Notes under the pieces: generated by a model
Told to the model about the DNA's origin: nothing
Database searches by the model: none
The model's input: the letters and a program-made list of their open reading frames with translations, nothing else
Shown: in pieces, positions 44,976 to 57,098 of the stretch
How the letters are laid out: each line of letters begins with the position of its first letter
Numbering within the stretch: position 1 is the stretch's first letter
Origin: Berberis thunbergii
Lineage: Eukaryota; Streptophyta; Magnoliopsida; Ranunculales; Berberidaceae
Direction of reading: 5' to 3'
DNA: 64,000 nt
NCBI GenBank assembly: GCA_003290165.1
Contig: QNQO01000226.1
Span: forward strand, 930,001 to 994,000
Program-made: the position numbers and the translations under genes

Positions 44976-47300
44976 TGATGGAGGTACAATTATTTGATAT
45001 TATTATTTATCTTATTTTATTTTTTTAATTATTTATTATCATTTGTTTTTTAGATGACTTGTCGTTTCATGGCATAAATGTTAGACAGGTTACTACTGGT
45101 TGTGTAGTTTATTTTCGTGAAAGTCAAGTCAAATGTATCAGGAAGGTAAAGTTTTGCAATTTTAAATAATATAACAACATGTGGAATGTCTTTGTGAAAG
45201 AGATGGGCAACTCGGAGTTCGAGATTGTCATCTCATGGTTGATCGTGACTGTAAAGAAGACTACCGTCACCTTTAAAGGCCCAAATGGAGGTCACACGAA
45301 CCCTACCGACACCTTTGTTGTTTTTTCTGAGAATGTGATCGAGTTCAAAGTCAAGATGGTCGATGTTGATGACCAGATAGACAATGAAAGTGAAAACAGT
45401 GAGAAATAAGAGGAAGGGGAAGAAAAGGAAGATGCGAAGATGATTGAATAAGAGCTTGTGGTGTGAGTTCTTTGTATCTATGGTTTTCTCTAAAGTTTAG
45501 GTTGTTGGTATGTTTGTTTATTTCTTTAGGTCCCTTGGTGGTTCTTTCTCGAAGTAATTGAAAAAGAAGTTTGTTATCTCTAAGCAGGTAGTTGAAAAAA
45601 AGTTTGAAGAATGTCAATTAGAAGCTTAAACTTTATGTTAAGTTTACTACAAGTCATTAATATATTGTCTTTTTTCATTTTCTTGTCTTTGGCTTAATCT
45701 CTTTGTGTTATTAATTTATTCTCTTCACCTTACCAAACATCACAAAATCAAGGATTGTGATTTCATTTTTTGAAGTAATTTCGATGTTTTGATTTTAAGA
45801 AATATTTTGTTCTATGTAGAAAAATGTAATTTTTTTGAGAATACGTCAAACATATATGAATATGCGGAAAAATACAAGTAAATTAACATAATAAACACAT
45901 TAAATATATTAAAGAAAGTCTAAATACACAACTATCCCTATAAATATAATTTTCTGCATATATTTTTGAATTTTAAAAGAAAATATTGAAATCTGCAAAA
46001 AATTACAAAATATTTTAGCAAAAAAAATGTAATTTGCTTCATAACTTTTTGGGTTTTGTGAAAATAAAAGGCAAAATAACTCGTCGAAATAATGTTTTTT
46101 TTTTCAATTTCGATACTTTAAATTTTAATATTTAAAAAAAAGGAAACATTTCGCGAAATCATAGATAGTCCTTGCACACAATCATTATATCAATCAGTAA
46201 TTATATGCAAGGAATGAGTTTTTATGACAAAAAAATGATTTTTTTGGATTACAAAAAAGAAATGGCGAAAGGCAAATTTAGGGTTTTTCGTATTTTTAGC
46301 CTTTTTGTAAATTTTGATTTTTCAGCAAAACCACCAATAGCCGATAAGCGCAGATGGTAGATTTGAATTGTTTACCTCCGTTCGTCCCTTCCTTGCGCAG
46401 TGGCTTCATTGAAAAAGCTTTCACCTCCCCCGATTGACTTCATCGGAGCCCTCAAATAGGAGGAAGGCCAGAGTCTTCATGGCCATGTCGGTAGGACAAG
46501 ATGCTATATTATCTTCTCTTCGAGATCTCTGAGATGTTATTCTTATTGGATCTGATTGCTTTTAAAGGAGTGTGTGAAGGTTGGAGGTCCAAAAAAGTTC
46601 AAATCATGGACATATTGGTATCTATGATATTTCTTTCATTCAGATTGTGAAGAAGATGATACGGAGAGTTGATCCAGTATGGAGGTAATAGTGATACAGA
46701 TTTATCTTCTGGGTGGATAACTATTGACTTGGGATGCTTGTCCAGTGAACATTTTAAACTTAATTTTCTGTAAAATTCATTTTGAAGAGCAGCGTAAATC
46801 TTTATTGTTTTGCAAATTTTGGAATTAGATATGACCAAAGAGGAGTTGTATCGTCAAAACCCTTCGATTTCTCATCAAAGGTTCAAATCTTTATTTCATC
46901 ATAATCAAGTCGAGAGCCAATCGATTTAAACCGAAGAAGAAATTAGGTGAAAGAGATGAGAGGAACAACTAATTGTTTGTTATTATGTTTCTCCTTCAAT
47001 TCGACCAACTGGTTTTTCTTCGACTCAGCCCTTACTTCTACATTTTTCTTCAACTCAATCTTATATTACATTTTGTTTGATTTGATTTTTAGTATGGTTG
47101 TTTCAATTTGATTGCATGTTAGGGTATTTGTTGTTTAGAGGGTGAGAAGTTTATGTAATTGATCAACATCAGGGTTTCTTTTTGTTTATTATTTTTTAAT
47201 TTTTAAAAGCTTTCTTACTATTTTATTTTATTTTATTTTATGGAATAGACATCATTTCTTTTGTGCGAATATGAAATCTTATATTTATGAAAGTTTGTAT
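44976..47300. other. AT-rich region with no recognised gene
   Basis: A 76-codon open stretch (45179-45409, plus) has no recognisable family and ends in an acidic tail; I do not call it a gene. The rest is AT-rich. Confidence 0.4.
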
Positions 47301-47309
47301 GTGAACAAT

Positions 47310-48920
47310 CATCATGCCACTGAAGCATAGAGATATAGTTGAGACCTTGGAGAAACACTTGATGGGGAAAAATTATTTGCAATTATATATGGTCATAAGC
47401 ATGAATGGTGGTTGTGCATCAAGGTTAAAACATCATTTGGTTGGCGGATACAGTAATGTTAAAAAATGTCTAGATTATTCATGAAAAGTGTGCAGATTGA
47501 TAACACAAATATTGAAGGGGAACTGATGATACATCAAATCGTTCTCTGATCAGCACCATACACGTGTCATGATAATCTCGTCAACAGAATGAAGCAAGCC
47601 TGATTGAACGCCCAATTCAGCGAGGTTCAAACCTCAGCAAGTCCATCATTGGTAGAATCCAGACAGTCGAGTCTGAGTTGCAACGAGCCAGTAAACCCAC
47701 ACGTCACGCGATCAAGCCCAATACTCGTAAGACCTCTAAGGCAAGTATCTAAGAGATCTACCCAAGATAGGCAAGCCAGCAACACATTGGATCCGACTAG
47801 GAAACATATATTAGAGTATAAGTCGGGCAAGAAAACTTCTTTGTATGGACAACACTCAGAAAGGGAAATCTCTCCCGCAGATCTAGGAGCACAAGTCGTA
47901 TAAGAAAACTATCTCACATGAATAACTCTCAATCAAGAAAAGATGTCCTCAATAAGATCACTTTCCCCAAACTATGTCACCAAGGGCCTAGCGGAACAAG
48001 GACTCCTTCACTATAAATGGAGTTAAGGCCGATGAACTAGAGGTATACGATATAACTCAGTTTACAGTTTTAAGCCTCTCCTAAGCCTTACTAACTTAAG
48101 CATCAGAGTGCCATCGGCCACCACACGGTGGTCCTTGGCTCAAGTTTGCTACTTGTGCAGGTCTAGGTAAGCAGCAAGGAAGGAGAGCAGAAATCGACTA
48201 CATTAGGAACATTGCAAATAAGTTACAAAAAAGGATGCACTTGAGAAGTTCAGAAAATCGCTTATGGTGGGGCCTAAAAGTGACAATTCATTTAGTTTTG
48301 AAAAGAGGATGTTGTCCGCCATGCTCGACATCAACATTAGGCAACAGAATGGGAAAGGGAAAAACAAAAGATAATGAGTAGCAACGGGTCAAGTCTATTT
48401 GGGTAATCCTTCAATAATGAGGTTGGCAGTTCTTTTGGAGGTTCGCATAGTTTGTTTAGTAGTTTAAATAACACAAAAGTGAAACATGGTGTTGATTCTT
48501 ATTGGTATCATCTTGAGTCTACAGCCAGAGCTCTATAAATTAATACCCATGGGACCATGAAAATTTATTAATTAACCAAAAGATTATTTATTTGATAAAC
48601 TAATAATTTATTAATTCATGCCATGCTCGGTTATGTTGAGGCTTGAAAGTCATAAATCATCTAGTTCTGAAAAAAAATGATGTTGCCAGCCATGCTCGAC
48701 ATCAACATCGGGCAACAGAATGGGGAAAGGAAATACAACAGAGAATGGGTAGCAACGAGTCAAGCCTACTTGGGCAATCGTTTAGTAATGAGGTTGTCAA
48801 TTCTTTTGGAGGTTCACACAGTTTGTTTAGTAGTTTAAAGAATACAAAGGTGAAACATGGTGTTGATTCTTATTGGTATCATCTTGAGTCTACTGTTAAG
48901 GCTCTATAAATTATACACCC
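47310..48920 (+). pseudogene. hAT transposase fragment (BED finger), split by a solo LTR
   Basis: Before the insertion the plus strand encodes a BED-finger-like end (SRLKHHLVGGYSNVKKC, about 47415-47470). After it, linker-type sequence follows (KKDALEKFRKSLMVGPKSDN, then a Ser/Gly-rich stretch with SSFGGSHSLFSS). This is the N-terminal arrangement of plant hAT transposases. The linker block occurs twice in tandem, 371 bp apart (48321 and 48692). Stops and frameshifts are present, and the catalytic hAT domain is absent. Confidence 0.55.
47524..48205 (+). mobile_element. Solo LTR related to T1/T2 (TSD GGAAC)
   Basis: The 682-bp unit starts TGATGATACATCAAATCG, like the T1 LTR, and ends CTACATTA. 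It is flanked by a perfect 5-bp duplication GGAAC (47519-47523 and 48206-48210). A TATA box (TATAAAT) lies at 48012-48018, and the TAAGCATCAGAGTGCCATCG block shared with T1/T2 is at about 48098. No internal element sequence remains, so it arose by LTR-LTR recombination. Confidence 0.85.
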
Positions 48921-50145
48921 ACCATGAATATTTATTAATTAACCAAATTATTATATAATCGATAATATAATAATTTTATTAATTCATACATTATTAATAA
49001 AAAATTAGTTTATCAATGTATTCTTTATTTTTTTTTCAAAACCTTGAACTTAATATATGTATTATGTATTGCGATTATATGAATATTACCAAATTACGAA
49101 TTATCATTGTTGTATGTATCTGTTTAACCAATGCAAGTTCATGAATGTAATTAGTCTTATTAAATTAAGTCCCTGGATCTATCTATTTTTTCGACAAATT
49201 AAAATTACATTCATTCTATACTTAATTAATATGTTTAATCAAAACAAGTTCACGAAAGTATTAATTAGTCTTATTAAATAAAAATAATAGATTTATATGA
49301 ATTTGCAATAAACTAAAATTACATTCGATGTGTACATTTTAAAATTCATGAAAATAACAAAGAAAATGAAGTTAAAGACGATAGTTTTATATTGGAGCAT
49401 GTCTCGCGCAACGATCCACTCAAAGCAACAATCAAATTGCATAATTCCTCTTGCAAACAATAACACTACACTGGAGCTTCTTAATGTGCTAAGAAAAGTT
49501 AGAGATGGGGTTTAAGAAGAAATCAATTTCAAGAAGAAACAAATAAAGTTGAAGTCGTATTTTACAACAGCCTCCTAATTGAGTCATGTATATATATATA
49601 TATATTATCTATAAGGAGATCATAAATTTATATATCAAGTGGGACCTGTGTTTTTTTTTATATGTATTATCTTATAAATTTAGTGAATTATTAATTTACC
49701 ACATTGATCCAAAGTCGGGAGTGGACAAAATTATTATTTAATCAAGGTTATATTGTAGTAAAAAAAATATATCACATGGTTCTGGGAAAATGCTAAAAGT
49801 AATATATAAAATGCAATTAGCAATTTCTTTTACTTCAATGGAATTCCACCGCATGCGGCAGAATATATTATCATACAATGGTAGAGACAATTAAAACAGC
49901 TGATAGACATGCACAAGGTGGTTGTTGAACAAATCCAATTAGGACACCTGAAGCTTAAGTAGTCAAAGTATGCAGTCATAATTATGTGTGGTTGTTGAAC
50001 AGATCCAATGAGGTTGAGTATTATCAACGTCATGATATATTATGACAAGGTGACCATACTTAGAAAGTTGGTAGATGATTGAAATAGGAAGAAATATTGC
50101 AGTTATCTTTATGGATTGATGAAGGCAATGGCTGATTATGAAGGA
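48921..50145. other. AT-rich spacer
   Basis: There is a (TA)n tract at about 49590-49606 and a short direct repeat (GTTGTTGAACARATCCAAT) near 49921 and 49990. I see no gene. Confidence 0.5.
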
Positions 50146-51150
50146 TGATACACCAAAACAGTTTCTCTTCTACACCGTACACGTGTCATGATGATCTCAA
50201 GAAATAATAGGCGCAAGTGTCAGCTCGACACTGATCCGGTCCAAGCGATTCCAAGCCCGCACAATGTAGTCCGCCAGGCAGACCCAAAATCATTATAGCT
50301 TGCTAAGCCCACGTGTCTCACAACTATCCTCAATTACCCGTAAGCCCTGCTAAGGCAAGTATCTCGAGAATCAACTTGGAACAGGCAAGACAACAACACT
50401 TTGCTTTCAACTAGGAAACAAATACCAAATTATATGTCACACATGGAAACCTCTATCTATGGACTACTCTCGGATTGAGAACTATCTCCTGCATATCTAG
50501 GAGCACAAGGCTAACAGGGAAACTCCCTTTCACAACACAATTCCTAATTAGAAAAAGGATCTCCACGAAGATCTTCTTCCCTAAACTCTGCCATTGATGG
50601 CCTAGTTGAACCAAGACTCTAACACTATAAATGAGACATGAGGTTGGTAAGCTAAGGTACACTACAAGTTCTATGTTTACAACATTTTGCCTTTCTCAGA
50701 TCCTTGTCTGACTTTAGCATCGGAGAGCCATCGGCCATCTTTTTTCAAAATACAAAAAGATGTGACCACCAGATCACGCAACAATGGAGAACATGGGGAC
50801 ACGTCAAACGCTCAGACTGGTGTTATACTACTGCTTTCAGCGATGTCGGTGACACACAAGCAGTAGGCTCACACTCCTGAGCCAGCAACAACAATGACAA
50901 ACCCCGGGATAGATTTGTTGTCGTCTCAAATATAGAAAATCGCCAAAGTAGTGGACAACAGAACCCTCCACCTGCCAATGGAGATCAGGAGTAGCACGGG
51001 TCCCCATCTCTGGAAGACAATAGAGAGCAAACACTCGAGAGTCAAGCTCGTGCTAGTTCTCATTGGACTAAATGAGGCACCACAACTAACGCGGAACTGA
51101 CTTTCATGGCAGATAGGCTCACCCCGCAAAACCCCTCTGCAGAGGGGCAC
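50146..51150 (+). mobile_element. 5' end of a T1/T2-related Gypsy element (LTR + gag start)
   Basis: The LTR begins near 50146 (TGATACACCAAAACAG), shares the CACGTGTCATGATGATC and GCATCGGAGAGCCATCGGCC blocks, and has a TATA box at 50626 (TATAAATG). Leader and gag-like sequence follow (ADRLTPQNPSAEG near 51110-51145) and are then cut off where sequence of opposite orientation begins. The LTR-leader boundary was not fixed. Confidence 0.55.
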
Positions 51151-51858
51151 ACGACCTAGACGTGCTATATATCATCTCTGTTCCACCGTTCGTGGACCGG
51201 GGGATGTGGTCTGATCTACAGATTGCATTACTTTTTTCGATGACTTGTCGATCTTTTGTTAGGTTGTGATGAACTTTGTCACTGTGTGTTCTGTTGTTTA
51301 GAAAAGGAAACTCGTCCTTTCCCACGGACGACGCCAAACTGATGCTTTCAAAAATTATCCTCCTATGAGTTTAACCTGCAAAACAATTGTTAAACTGCCA
51401 AGGACCGATGCTTAAGTCAGTAACTCTGTTGGAAAAAGGATGTAAATCTGGACAAAACCCAGTTAAAATTGCATACTTTTATCGAATGTTCCTTTTACCT
51501 TTGATAATGGTCGTGGTTAATCTCTGCGTGACTTAAACATGTAAGGTGTGGCGGAAAAAAATGTTTATCGTAACAGTCTCCTTCTTTATGAAGGTGTGCT
51601 TGGGGAGGCGTAACTTCCTCCACGGATCTTTTTGGTGCAACATTCCTCTCCTTTATGAAATAACTTGTGTTGGGTCTGAATCCAAAATCTAATTCATTTA
51701 GGCCATGTTTATTTTTCCTTATTGACGGGCCTCTGCAGTTGGCTTTATTTTTCCTGAGCTTTATGAGCTGGCCCAATAAATTGGGCGTTGTATTCTTACG
51801 ATGAATCTTTATGCCACGTGTATGGCCGTGATGATCGATCTATTTTGATGTATCATCA
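51151..51858 (-). mobile_element. 5' end of a T2-type Gypsy element (LTR + leader)
   Basis: The LTR is 51340-51858 (plus: TGATGCTTTCAAAAA to GATGTATCATCA), reading toward lower coordinates. Its leader starts GTTTGGCGTCGTCCGTGGG and matches that of T2, followed by the start of gag (51337-51119). It is cut off at about 51150, head to head with the element on its left. Confidence 0.65.
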
Positions 51859-52140
51859 AAAAGAGTTGAGAGTTTTTCTTAATATTTTTTAGGGTTTGGG
51901 GGATGGTATGGATGCCCCCAAACATAGGAGAAATGAGAGGCCAAATTAAAATATTAGTATGGATAGGGATTCCATTCCCACATAAGACCCCTAAATTAGG
52001 GGATCCCTTGGATATGCTCTTACTGGTTAGGGAGAGTCACATTAACTTTGGCTACTGGTTAGGACTGCAAAGAGCTTGTCGCACCTCCAAATGTCAAAAT
52101 TTTTCACTTGTTGGGCTTTGTCACAATCGATACCCAGGAC
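51859..52140. other. Spacer before the pararetrovirus
   Basis: No gene recognised. Confidence 0.4.
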
Positions 52141-52556
52141 TACTAGGTTTAAGCAAGTAACACTAATCTACAGTCTAGAATAGATGAAGAAGGACAGGAA
52201 AGAAGAAGATAACATACAGAAATAGTAAAATACACAGATAAATGTAGGCAAAACATATGATAAACATTTTAAAGATTACTCTTTAATTTGTTCAATAGAT
52301 CGATACAGCTTCAAGTTAGTTTCCTGGTTTACACTTGGAGTTTAACTGTCAGATCTAAAAGATCAGATCTAAGAATAGGTTTTGAAAAAGAAAAGAAGAT
52401 AAAAGAAAATATGCTTTTATAAAATAAAAGATAAAAGACTTACATGAAGATAGGAAGGATTACAGTGGAGGAAATGGAAAGAAGGGAAAACTTCTAAGGT
52501 TTACATCAGGAGAGGGGTTCTAAATTCATTTATCTGTCTCTACAGACTTACATTCT

Positions 52557-52564
52557 TATTTATA
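52557..52564 (-). promoter_or_regulatory. Pararetrovirus TATA box
   Basis: CTATAAATAAG on the minus strand lies just beyond the last viral ORF. Caulimovirid pregenomic promoters sit in the intergenic region at this place. Confidence 0.4.
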
Positions 52565-52628
52565 GATAATACACAAAAGAAGGGATATAAGACTTCTCGA
52601 AGACTTGAGTAGAGGATGAGGTGGATCT

Positions 52629-53770
52629 TTATCCTTTGTTTGTCTTGATGCGAATAATTGAAAGTGGAGGTACTGTTGGAGATGCTTCAACTGTACACTT
52701 TTGACTTGAGTGGACACTGTTGGACAACGGGCTTGCTTTTGAAAGAAAGAAGATGTTGTCGGATATCTGACCGAAAGATATCTTGGCTGCTAGCGGAGCT
52801 GGCAGATGCTTGTAATAATGGAGAAACACCATTATGATTGTGGGGTCAGACTTATGCAAATGGAGGAAATATGCCAAAGCAATCGTCTTCATTGTTGGGC
52901 CCACCGGAGTCTGTTGCATCGTCGTCTTCGTCAGAATCTTCTGATGCAATTTGGGCAGGGTTTCCATGAGCTGGGCTTTTGTAGGCTTGCTTCGTAACTG
53001 CTTCTTAATATGTTGTCTAAGAAGCTTTGCTTGAGAAGGAATCTTGTCAGGGTTGGCTACAGGTTGAACTGAAGACAAATTTCCTAAAAAGAACTTGATG
53101 ACACCATCTTTTGTTGCATGACTGCGGTCAAAGGTTGGCCACCACTTGATCTTGAAACGTCGATAGAACCATAAAGGAGGTTGAGCCGATTGATTGTTAC
53201 TTGTAATGGCTGAAACAGAGAAATCCCAGCAGCTAATCCAAATAAGATTGAACTTGATAAAAAAAACCATAAAAACAAAACCTGTTGAGGGACAGGAGTT
53301 GGAGGATTGAACTTAGTCTTGAAAACTTGCCATTCTTCGTTCACAGGTGGTGGAAGGATACCATCTTGAGCTCCAAAGTGATTCCACCATGAGTGTTGGA
53401 ACCATAGAGGGATTGAAGTTTGCTTGAATTTTTTGTAGAAAAAGAAAAACCAAGAATGAGAGCAATTTTGAGAGGGAATGATGAATGCTCTAGACTGGGC
53501 TTGCTTTTAGTCTAAATAATTGAAGGATTGTGGAAGATAGTTGACATAGAACTTCTTGTGGTAGAGTGGATGCTGCTTCCAGTATGCTTCTGACATAATC
53601 TTCAAAATCTGACACTTGGAATGAGAAATCTTTTCTGGATTAGATTTCTCACAATTGTGAGTGATCACCACTGAGTCGGTGTCCACTAGAATGAATTCAT
53701 AAAATTGCAGAGTCTTGAGACTGTCTGGTTCTTCAAACAGTACCTTGGGAGTGAAAACATGTCTTGTGAT
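52629..53770 (-). pseudogene. Caulimovirid downstream ORF, broken
   Basis: Downstream of RNase H the minus strand keeps a long coding-like stretch: residues such as YEFILVDTDSVVITHNCEKS (about 53690) and WQVFKTKFNPPTPVPQQVLF (about 53330), then an open piece 53270-52629 rich in Lys, Gln and Ser. Stops near 53515 and a frame change near 53270 break it. Position matches the ORF that follows the polymerase in several endogenous caulimovirids. Its role there is not known to me. Confidence 0.5.
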
Positions 53771-54054
53771 TGCCTACGGATCCTTGATAAGAGAATACAA
53801 ACTTGGTTCGAGCATAAACAGAGGCTCGAGACTTGATTTGGTAACATAAGAGCTTTGAGGAGGAGCTTTAGACTTCGGGAATGAAGTCATTGTAGAACTT
53901 GATTCAGCTTCTTGGAGGGGCTGATAAGGATTGGTTAATGAAAATGCATAAGAAAGAGGAGGCCTATGCTGTGTAGCAGAAGGCTGCATAGCATATTAGG
54001 CTTTTGATTAGGGTTTTGCAAAGGGAACCTGCGAAGAGGATGAGCTCTGCGAAC

Positions 54055-55058
54055 TCATTTTTGGATAAATTCTCTAGTGAGGAAGTCAGCTAGAGAGTTG
54101 TCTTCGCCTTTTATGTACTCAATATCAAAATCGAATGCAGATAAAAGACCTTGCCACCTGGTGAAAATTTGTTTTGACACGAGATTTAAAACATCTTTTG
54201 TTAAAATCTTTTTTGCAGATTTGCAATCAACACGTAAAAGAAAATTTTGATTTGTAAGATCATCTTGAAATTTCATGATGCACAAAACAATTGATAAAAT
54301 TTCTTTTTTAATTGTTGAGTAATTGATTTGAACAGAATTCCAAATACCATAATGGTACCGGACTAATTGGATTGTTGTAGAACCAGGAAGACGTTGTTTA
54401 AGAATACCACTGTACCCTTGATTAGACACATCTGTTTCTACAATCTTGAAAGCCTTGAGATCTGAGATTCCTAAACAAGGAAGACTCTTGACTTGGGCTT
54501 TGACTTGACGAAAGACTTGGGTATGGAATGTAGTCCATGGGCCTGGATTCTTCTTAAGCCTTGCAAACAATGGTTTAAGTAAAACACGGAGGCTTTTGTA
54601 AAAATCAGCAACATAATTTAAAGATCCTAAAATCTTTGTAATTGAGTTTTGTCCCGAATTTCATCAAAAAATTTGTCTGCAAAATCAATTGTTCTTGAAA
54701 TGGGAGTGAGAGTTCCATGAAAAATCTTATGACCTAAAAATCAAACATTTGTTTGGAACAGATTGATTTTGGTAGGTGATAAAACCAAACCATTGTCTTT
54801 GATGCATTTTTCAAATTGATACAAGTGTTTCCAATGGGATGCAATAGACTCAGAGAAGACAAATACATCATCGATATACACAATTGTGAATGAGGAAAAA
54901 GGTGAAAGGATCTCATTCATGATTATTTGAAACTCACTGAGAGCATTTTTGAGACCAAAGGGCATTACATTCCACTCGTAATGTCCAAAGGGAACATTGA
55001 AAGCAATCTTGTATCTATCAGAAGGATTAATCTGAATTTTCCAAAATCCAGATTTCAT
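54055..55058 (-). pseudogene. Caulimovirid RT and RNase H (left arm)
   Basis: This is the polymerase region of a plant pararetrovirus, which copies the pregenomic RNA into DNA. RT has MPFGLKNALSEFQ and the YIDDV active site; RNase H has SNQGYSGIL, INYSTIKKEILSIV and DFDIEYIKGEDNSLADFLTR. Frameshifts and stops lie between the two domains (about 54570-54740). It is not functional. It is duplicated in inverse orientation to the right. Confidence 0.82.
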
Positions 55059-55208
55059 ATCAAATTTAGAGAATACACAAGCTGAGTGTAATCTCTTAAG
55101 AAGATCTCTCTTGTTGGGGATTGGATATCTAATCCACTGAAGGACCTGATTGAGAGGTTTGTAGTTGATGACTATGCGAGGACTTCCGCGTTCAAGTTTA
55201 TGTTAGAA

Positions 55209-56600
55209 AAGCTGCAGAACTTGAACACGGAAGTCCTCGCTTAGTCATCAACTACAAACCTCTCAATCAGGTCCTTCAGTGGATTAGATATCCAATCCCC
55301 AACAAGAGAGATCTTCTTAAGAAATTACACTCAGCTTGTGTATTCTCTAAATTTGATCTGAAATCTGAATTTTGGCAAATTCAGATTCATCATTCCGATA
55401 GATACAAGACTGCTTTCAATGTTCCCTTTGGACATTACGAGTGGAATGTAATGCCCTTTGGTCTCAAGAATGCTCCCAGTGAGTTTCAAAACATCATGAA
55501 TGAGATCCTTTCACCTTTCTCCTCATTCACAATTGTGTATATCGATGATATATTTGTTTTCTCTGAGTCTATTGCAGCCCATTGAAAACACTTGTATCAA
55601 TTTGAAAAATGCATCAAAGACAATGGTTTGATTTTATTACCTACCAAAATCAATATGTTCCAAATAAATGTTAGATTTTTAGGTCATAAGATTTTTCATG
55701 GAACTCTCACTCCCATTCAAGAGCAATTGATTTTGCAGACAAGTTTTCTGATGAAATTCGGGAGAAAAACCCAATTACAAAGATTTTTAGGATCTTTAAA
55801 TTATGTTGCTGATTTTTACAAAGGCCTCCGTGTTTTACTTAAACCATTGTTTGCAAGGCTTAAGAAGAATCCAGGCCCATGGACTACAGTTCATACCCAA
55901 GTCGTTCGTCAAGTCAAAGCCCAAATCAAGAGCCTTCCTTGTTTAGGAATCTCAGATCCCAAGGCTTTCAAGATTTTAGAAACAGATACGTCTAACCAAG
56001 GGTACGGTGGTATTCTTAAACAACGTCTTCCTGGTTCTACCACAATCCAATTAGTCCGGTACCATTCTGATATTTGGAACTTTGTTCAAATCAATTACTC
56101 AACAATTAAAAAAAAATTTATCAATTATTTTGTGCATCATGAAATTTCAAGATGATCTTACAAATCAAAATTTTCTTTTACGTGTTGATTGCAAATCTGC
56201 AAAAGAGATTTTAACAAAAGATGTTTTAAATCTCGTGTCAAAACAGATTTTCACCAGGTGGCAAGGTCTTTTATCTGCATTCGATTTTGATATTGAGTAC
56301 ATAAAAGGCGAAGACAACTCTCTAGCTGACTTCCTCACTAGAGAATTTATCCAAAAATGAGTTCGCTGAGCTCATCCTCTTCACAGGTTCCCTCTGCAAA
56401 AGCCCAATATGATATGCAGCCTTCTGCTACACATCATAGGCCTCCTCTTTCTTATGCCTTTTCATTAACCAATCCTTATCAGCCCCTCCAAGAAGTTGAA
56501 TCAAGTTCTACAATGACTTCATTCTCGAAGTCTCAAGCTCCTCCTCAAAGCTCTTATGTTACCAAATCAAGTCTCAAGCCTCTATTTATGCTCGAACCAA
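55209..56600 (+). mobile_element. Endogenous caulimovirid, inverted duplicate (right arm)
   Basis: This is the mirror copy of 53814-55196 with a centre near 55208; the innermost arms are GCGAGGACTTCCGCGTTCAAG and CTTGAACACGGAAGTCCTCGC. It repeats RT (YIDDI at about 55541-55555), RNase H (to about 56357) and the Ser/Pro-rich ORF start (56357-56600). The arms carry small independent differences, including a frameshift after INYSTIKKKF. Beyond 56600 the copy stops. Confidence 0.85.
55592..56360 (+). pseudogene. Caulimovirid RT end and RNase H (right arm)
   Basis: Two open pieces (55592-56155 and 56082-56360) cover the RT thumb side, the RNase H domain and the same DFLTREFIQK tail as the left arm. 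A 1-nt shift in an A run near 56108 separates them. Upstream RT with YIDDI is in frame except for a stop before 55592. Confidence 0.8.
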
Positions 56601-57098
56601 TTGTCAGTTTATAGTTTTATAGGCCATTTCCAAAGCCCAAGGGGGGCCAACCACATTTCTTACTTGGATTGGGCTTAGATTTGGGCTTGAACTCAATGAA
56701 ATGGGCTTTGATCAATAAAGTTCAAAATAAGTTGATGGGGGTTGCTACGTAACACCGCCATCACCCTACTAAGTAACACCACCAATTTAAAACCCATCCC
56801 AAACCCAAATGCCCCTCCCCCGTCCTTCTTGTGCCTTTCACCTCACTCGCTTGTGCCATCATCTTTCTCCACCTTTGAAATCATTCTCACCTATGTCTTC
56901 CTCTTCCTTATACTTTCATCCTCCTCTACATGTTTCCTCCTCATTTTCCACAGCAGCAACAACATCAATCACAACCACACAACATCAACAACAACAACAA
57001 CAAGCGCAACATCGACAACAACAACTTGGGCATTGACAACAAAAAACAACAACCTACAACAACCCATCTTGACTGCTCTCTATCTGCTACAATCAACT
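56601..57098. other. CAA-rich spacer
   Basis: Sequence between the viral relic and the next LTR-like unit. It includes a region dense in CAACAA (56955-57062) that keeps an open frame by composition. I do not call a gene. Confidence 0.45.

Larger units (their letters stand above)
52150..55208 (-). mobile_element. Endogenous caulimovirid fragment, left (minus) segment
   Basis: The minus strand carries, in order, the RT active-site region (YIDDV, 55058-54741), RNase H (54570-54055, ending in a DFLTREFIQK tail), a short Ser/Pro-rich ORF (53989-53774) and a further virus-type ORF region (about 53770-52629) with several stops, then a TATA box (52557-52564). RT and RNase H match Caulimoviridae rather than Gypsy. 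Movement protein, capsid and protease parts are absent. It is a broken genomic relic. The genus is not assigned. Confidence 0.8.

Noticed and set aside
45179..45409. 76-codon open reading frame with an acidic tail
   Set aside because: No recognisable family, no clear promoter or splice context, and the surrounding sequence is AT-rich with no other coding signal. Could be chance or an old fragment.
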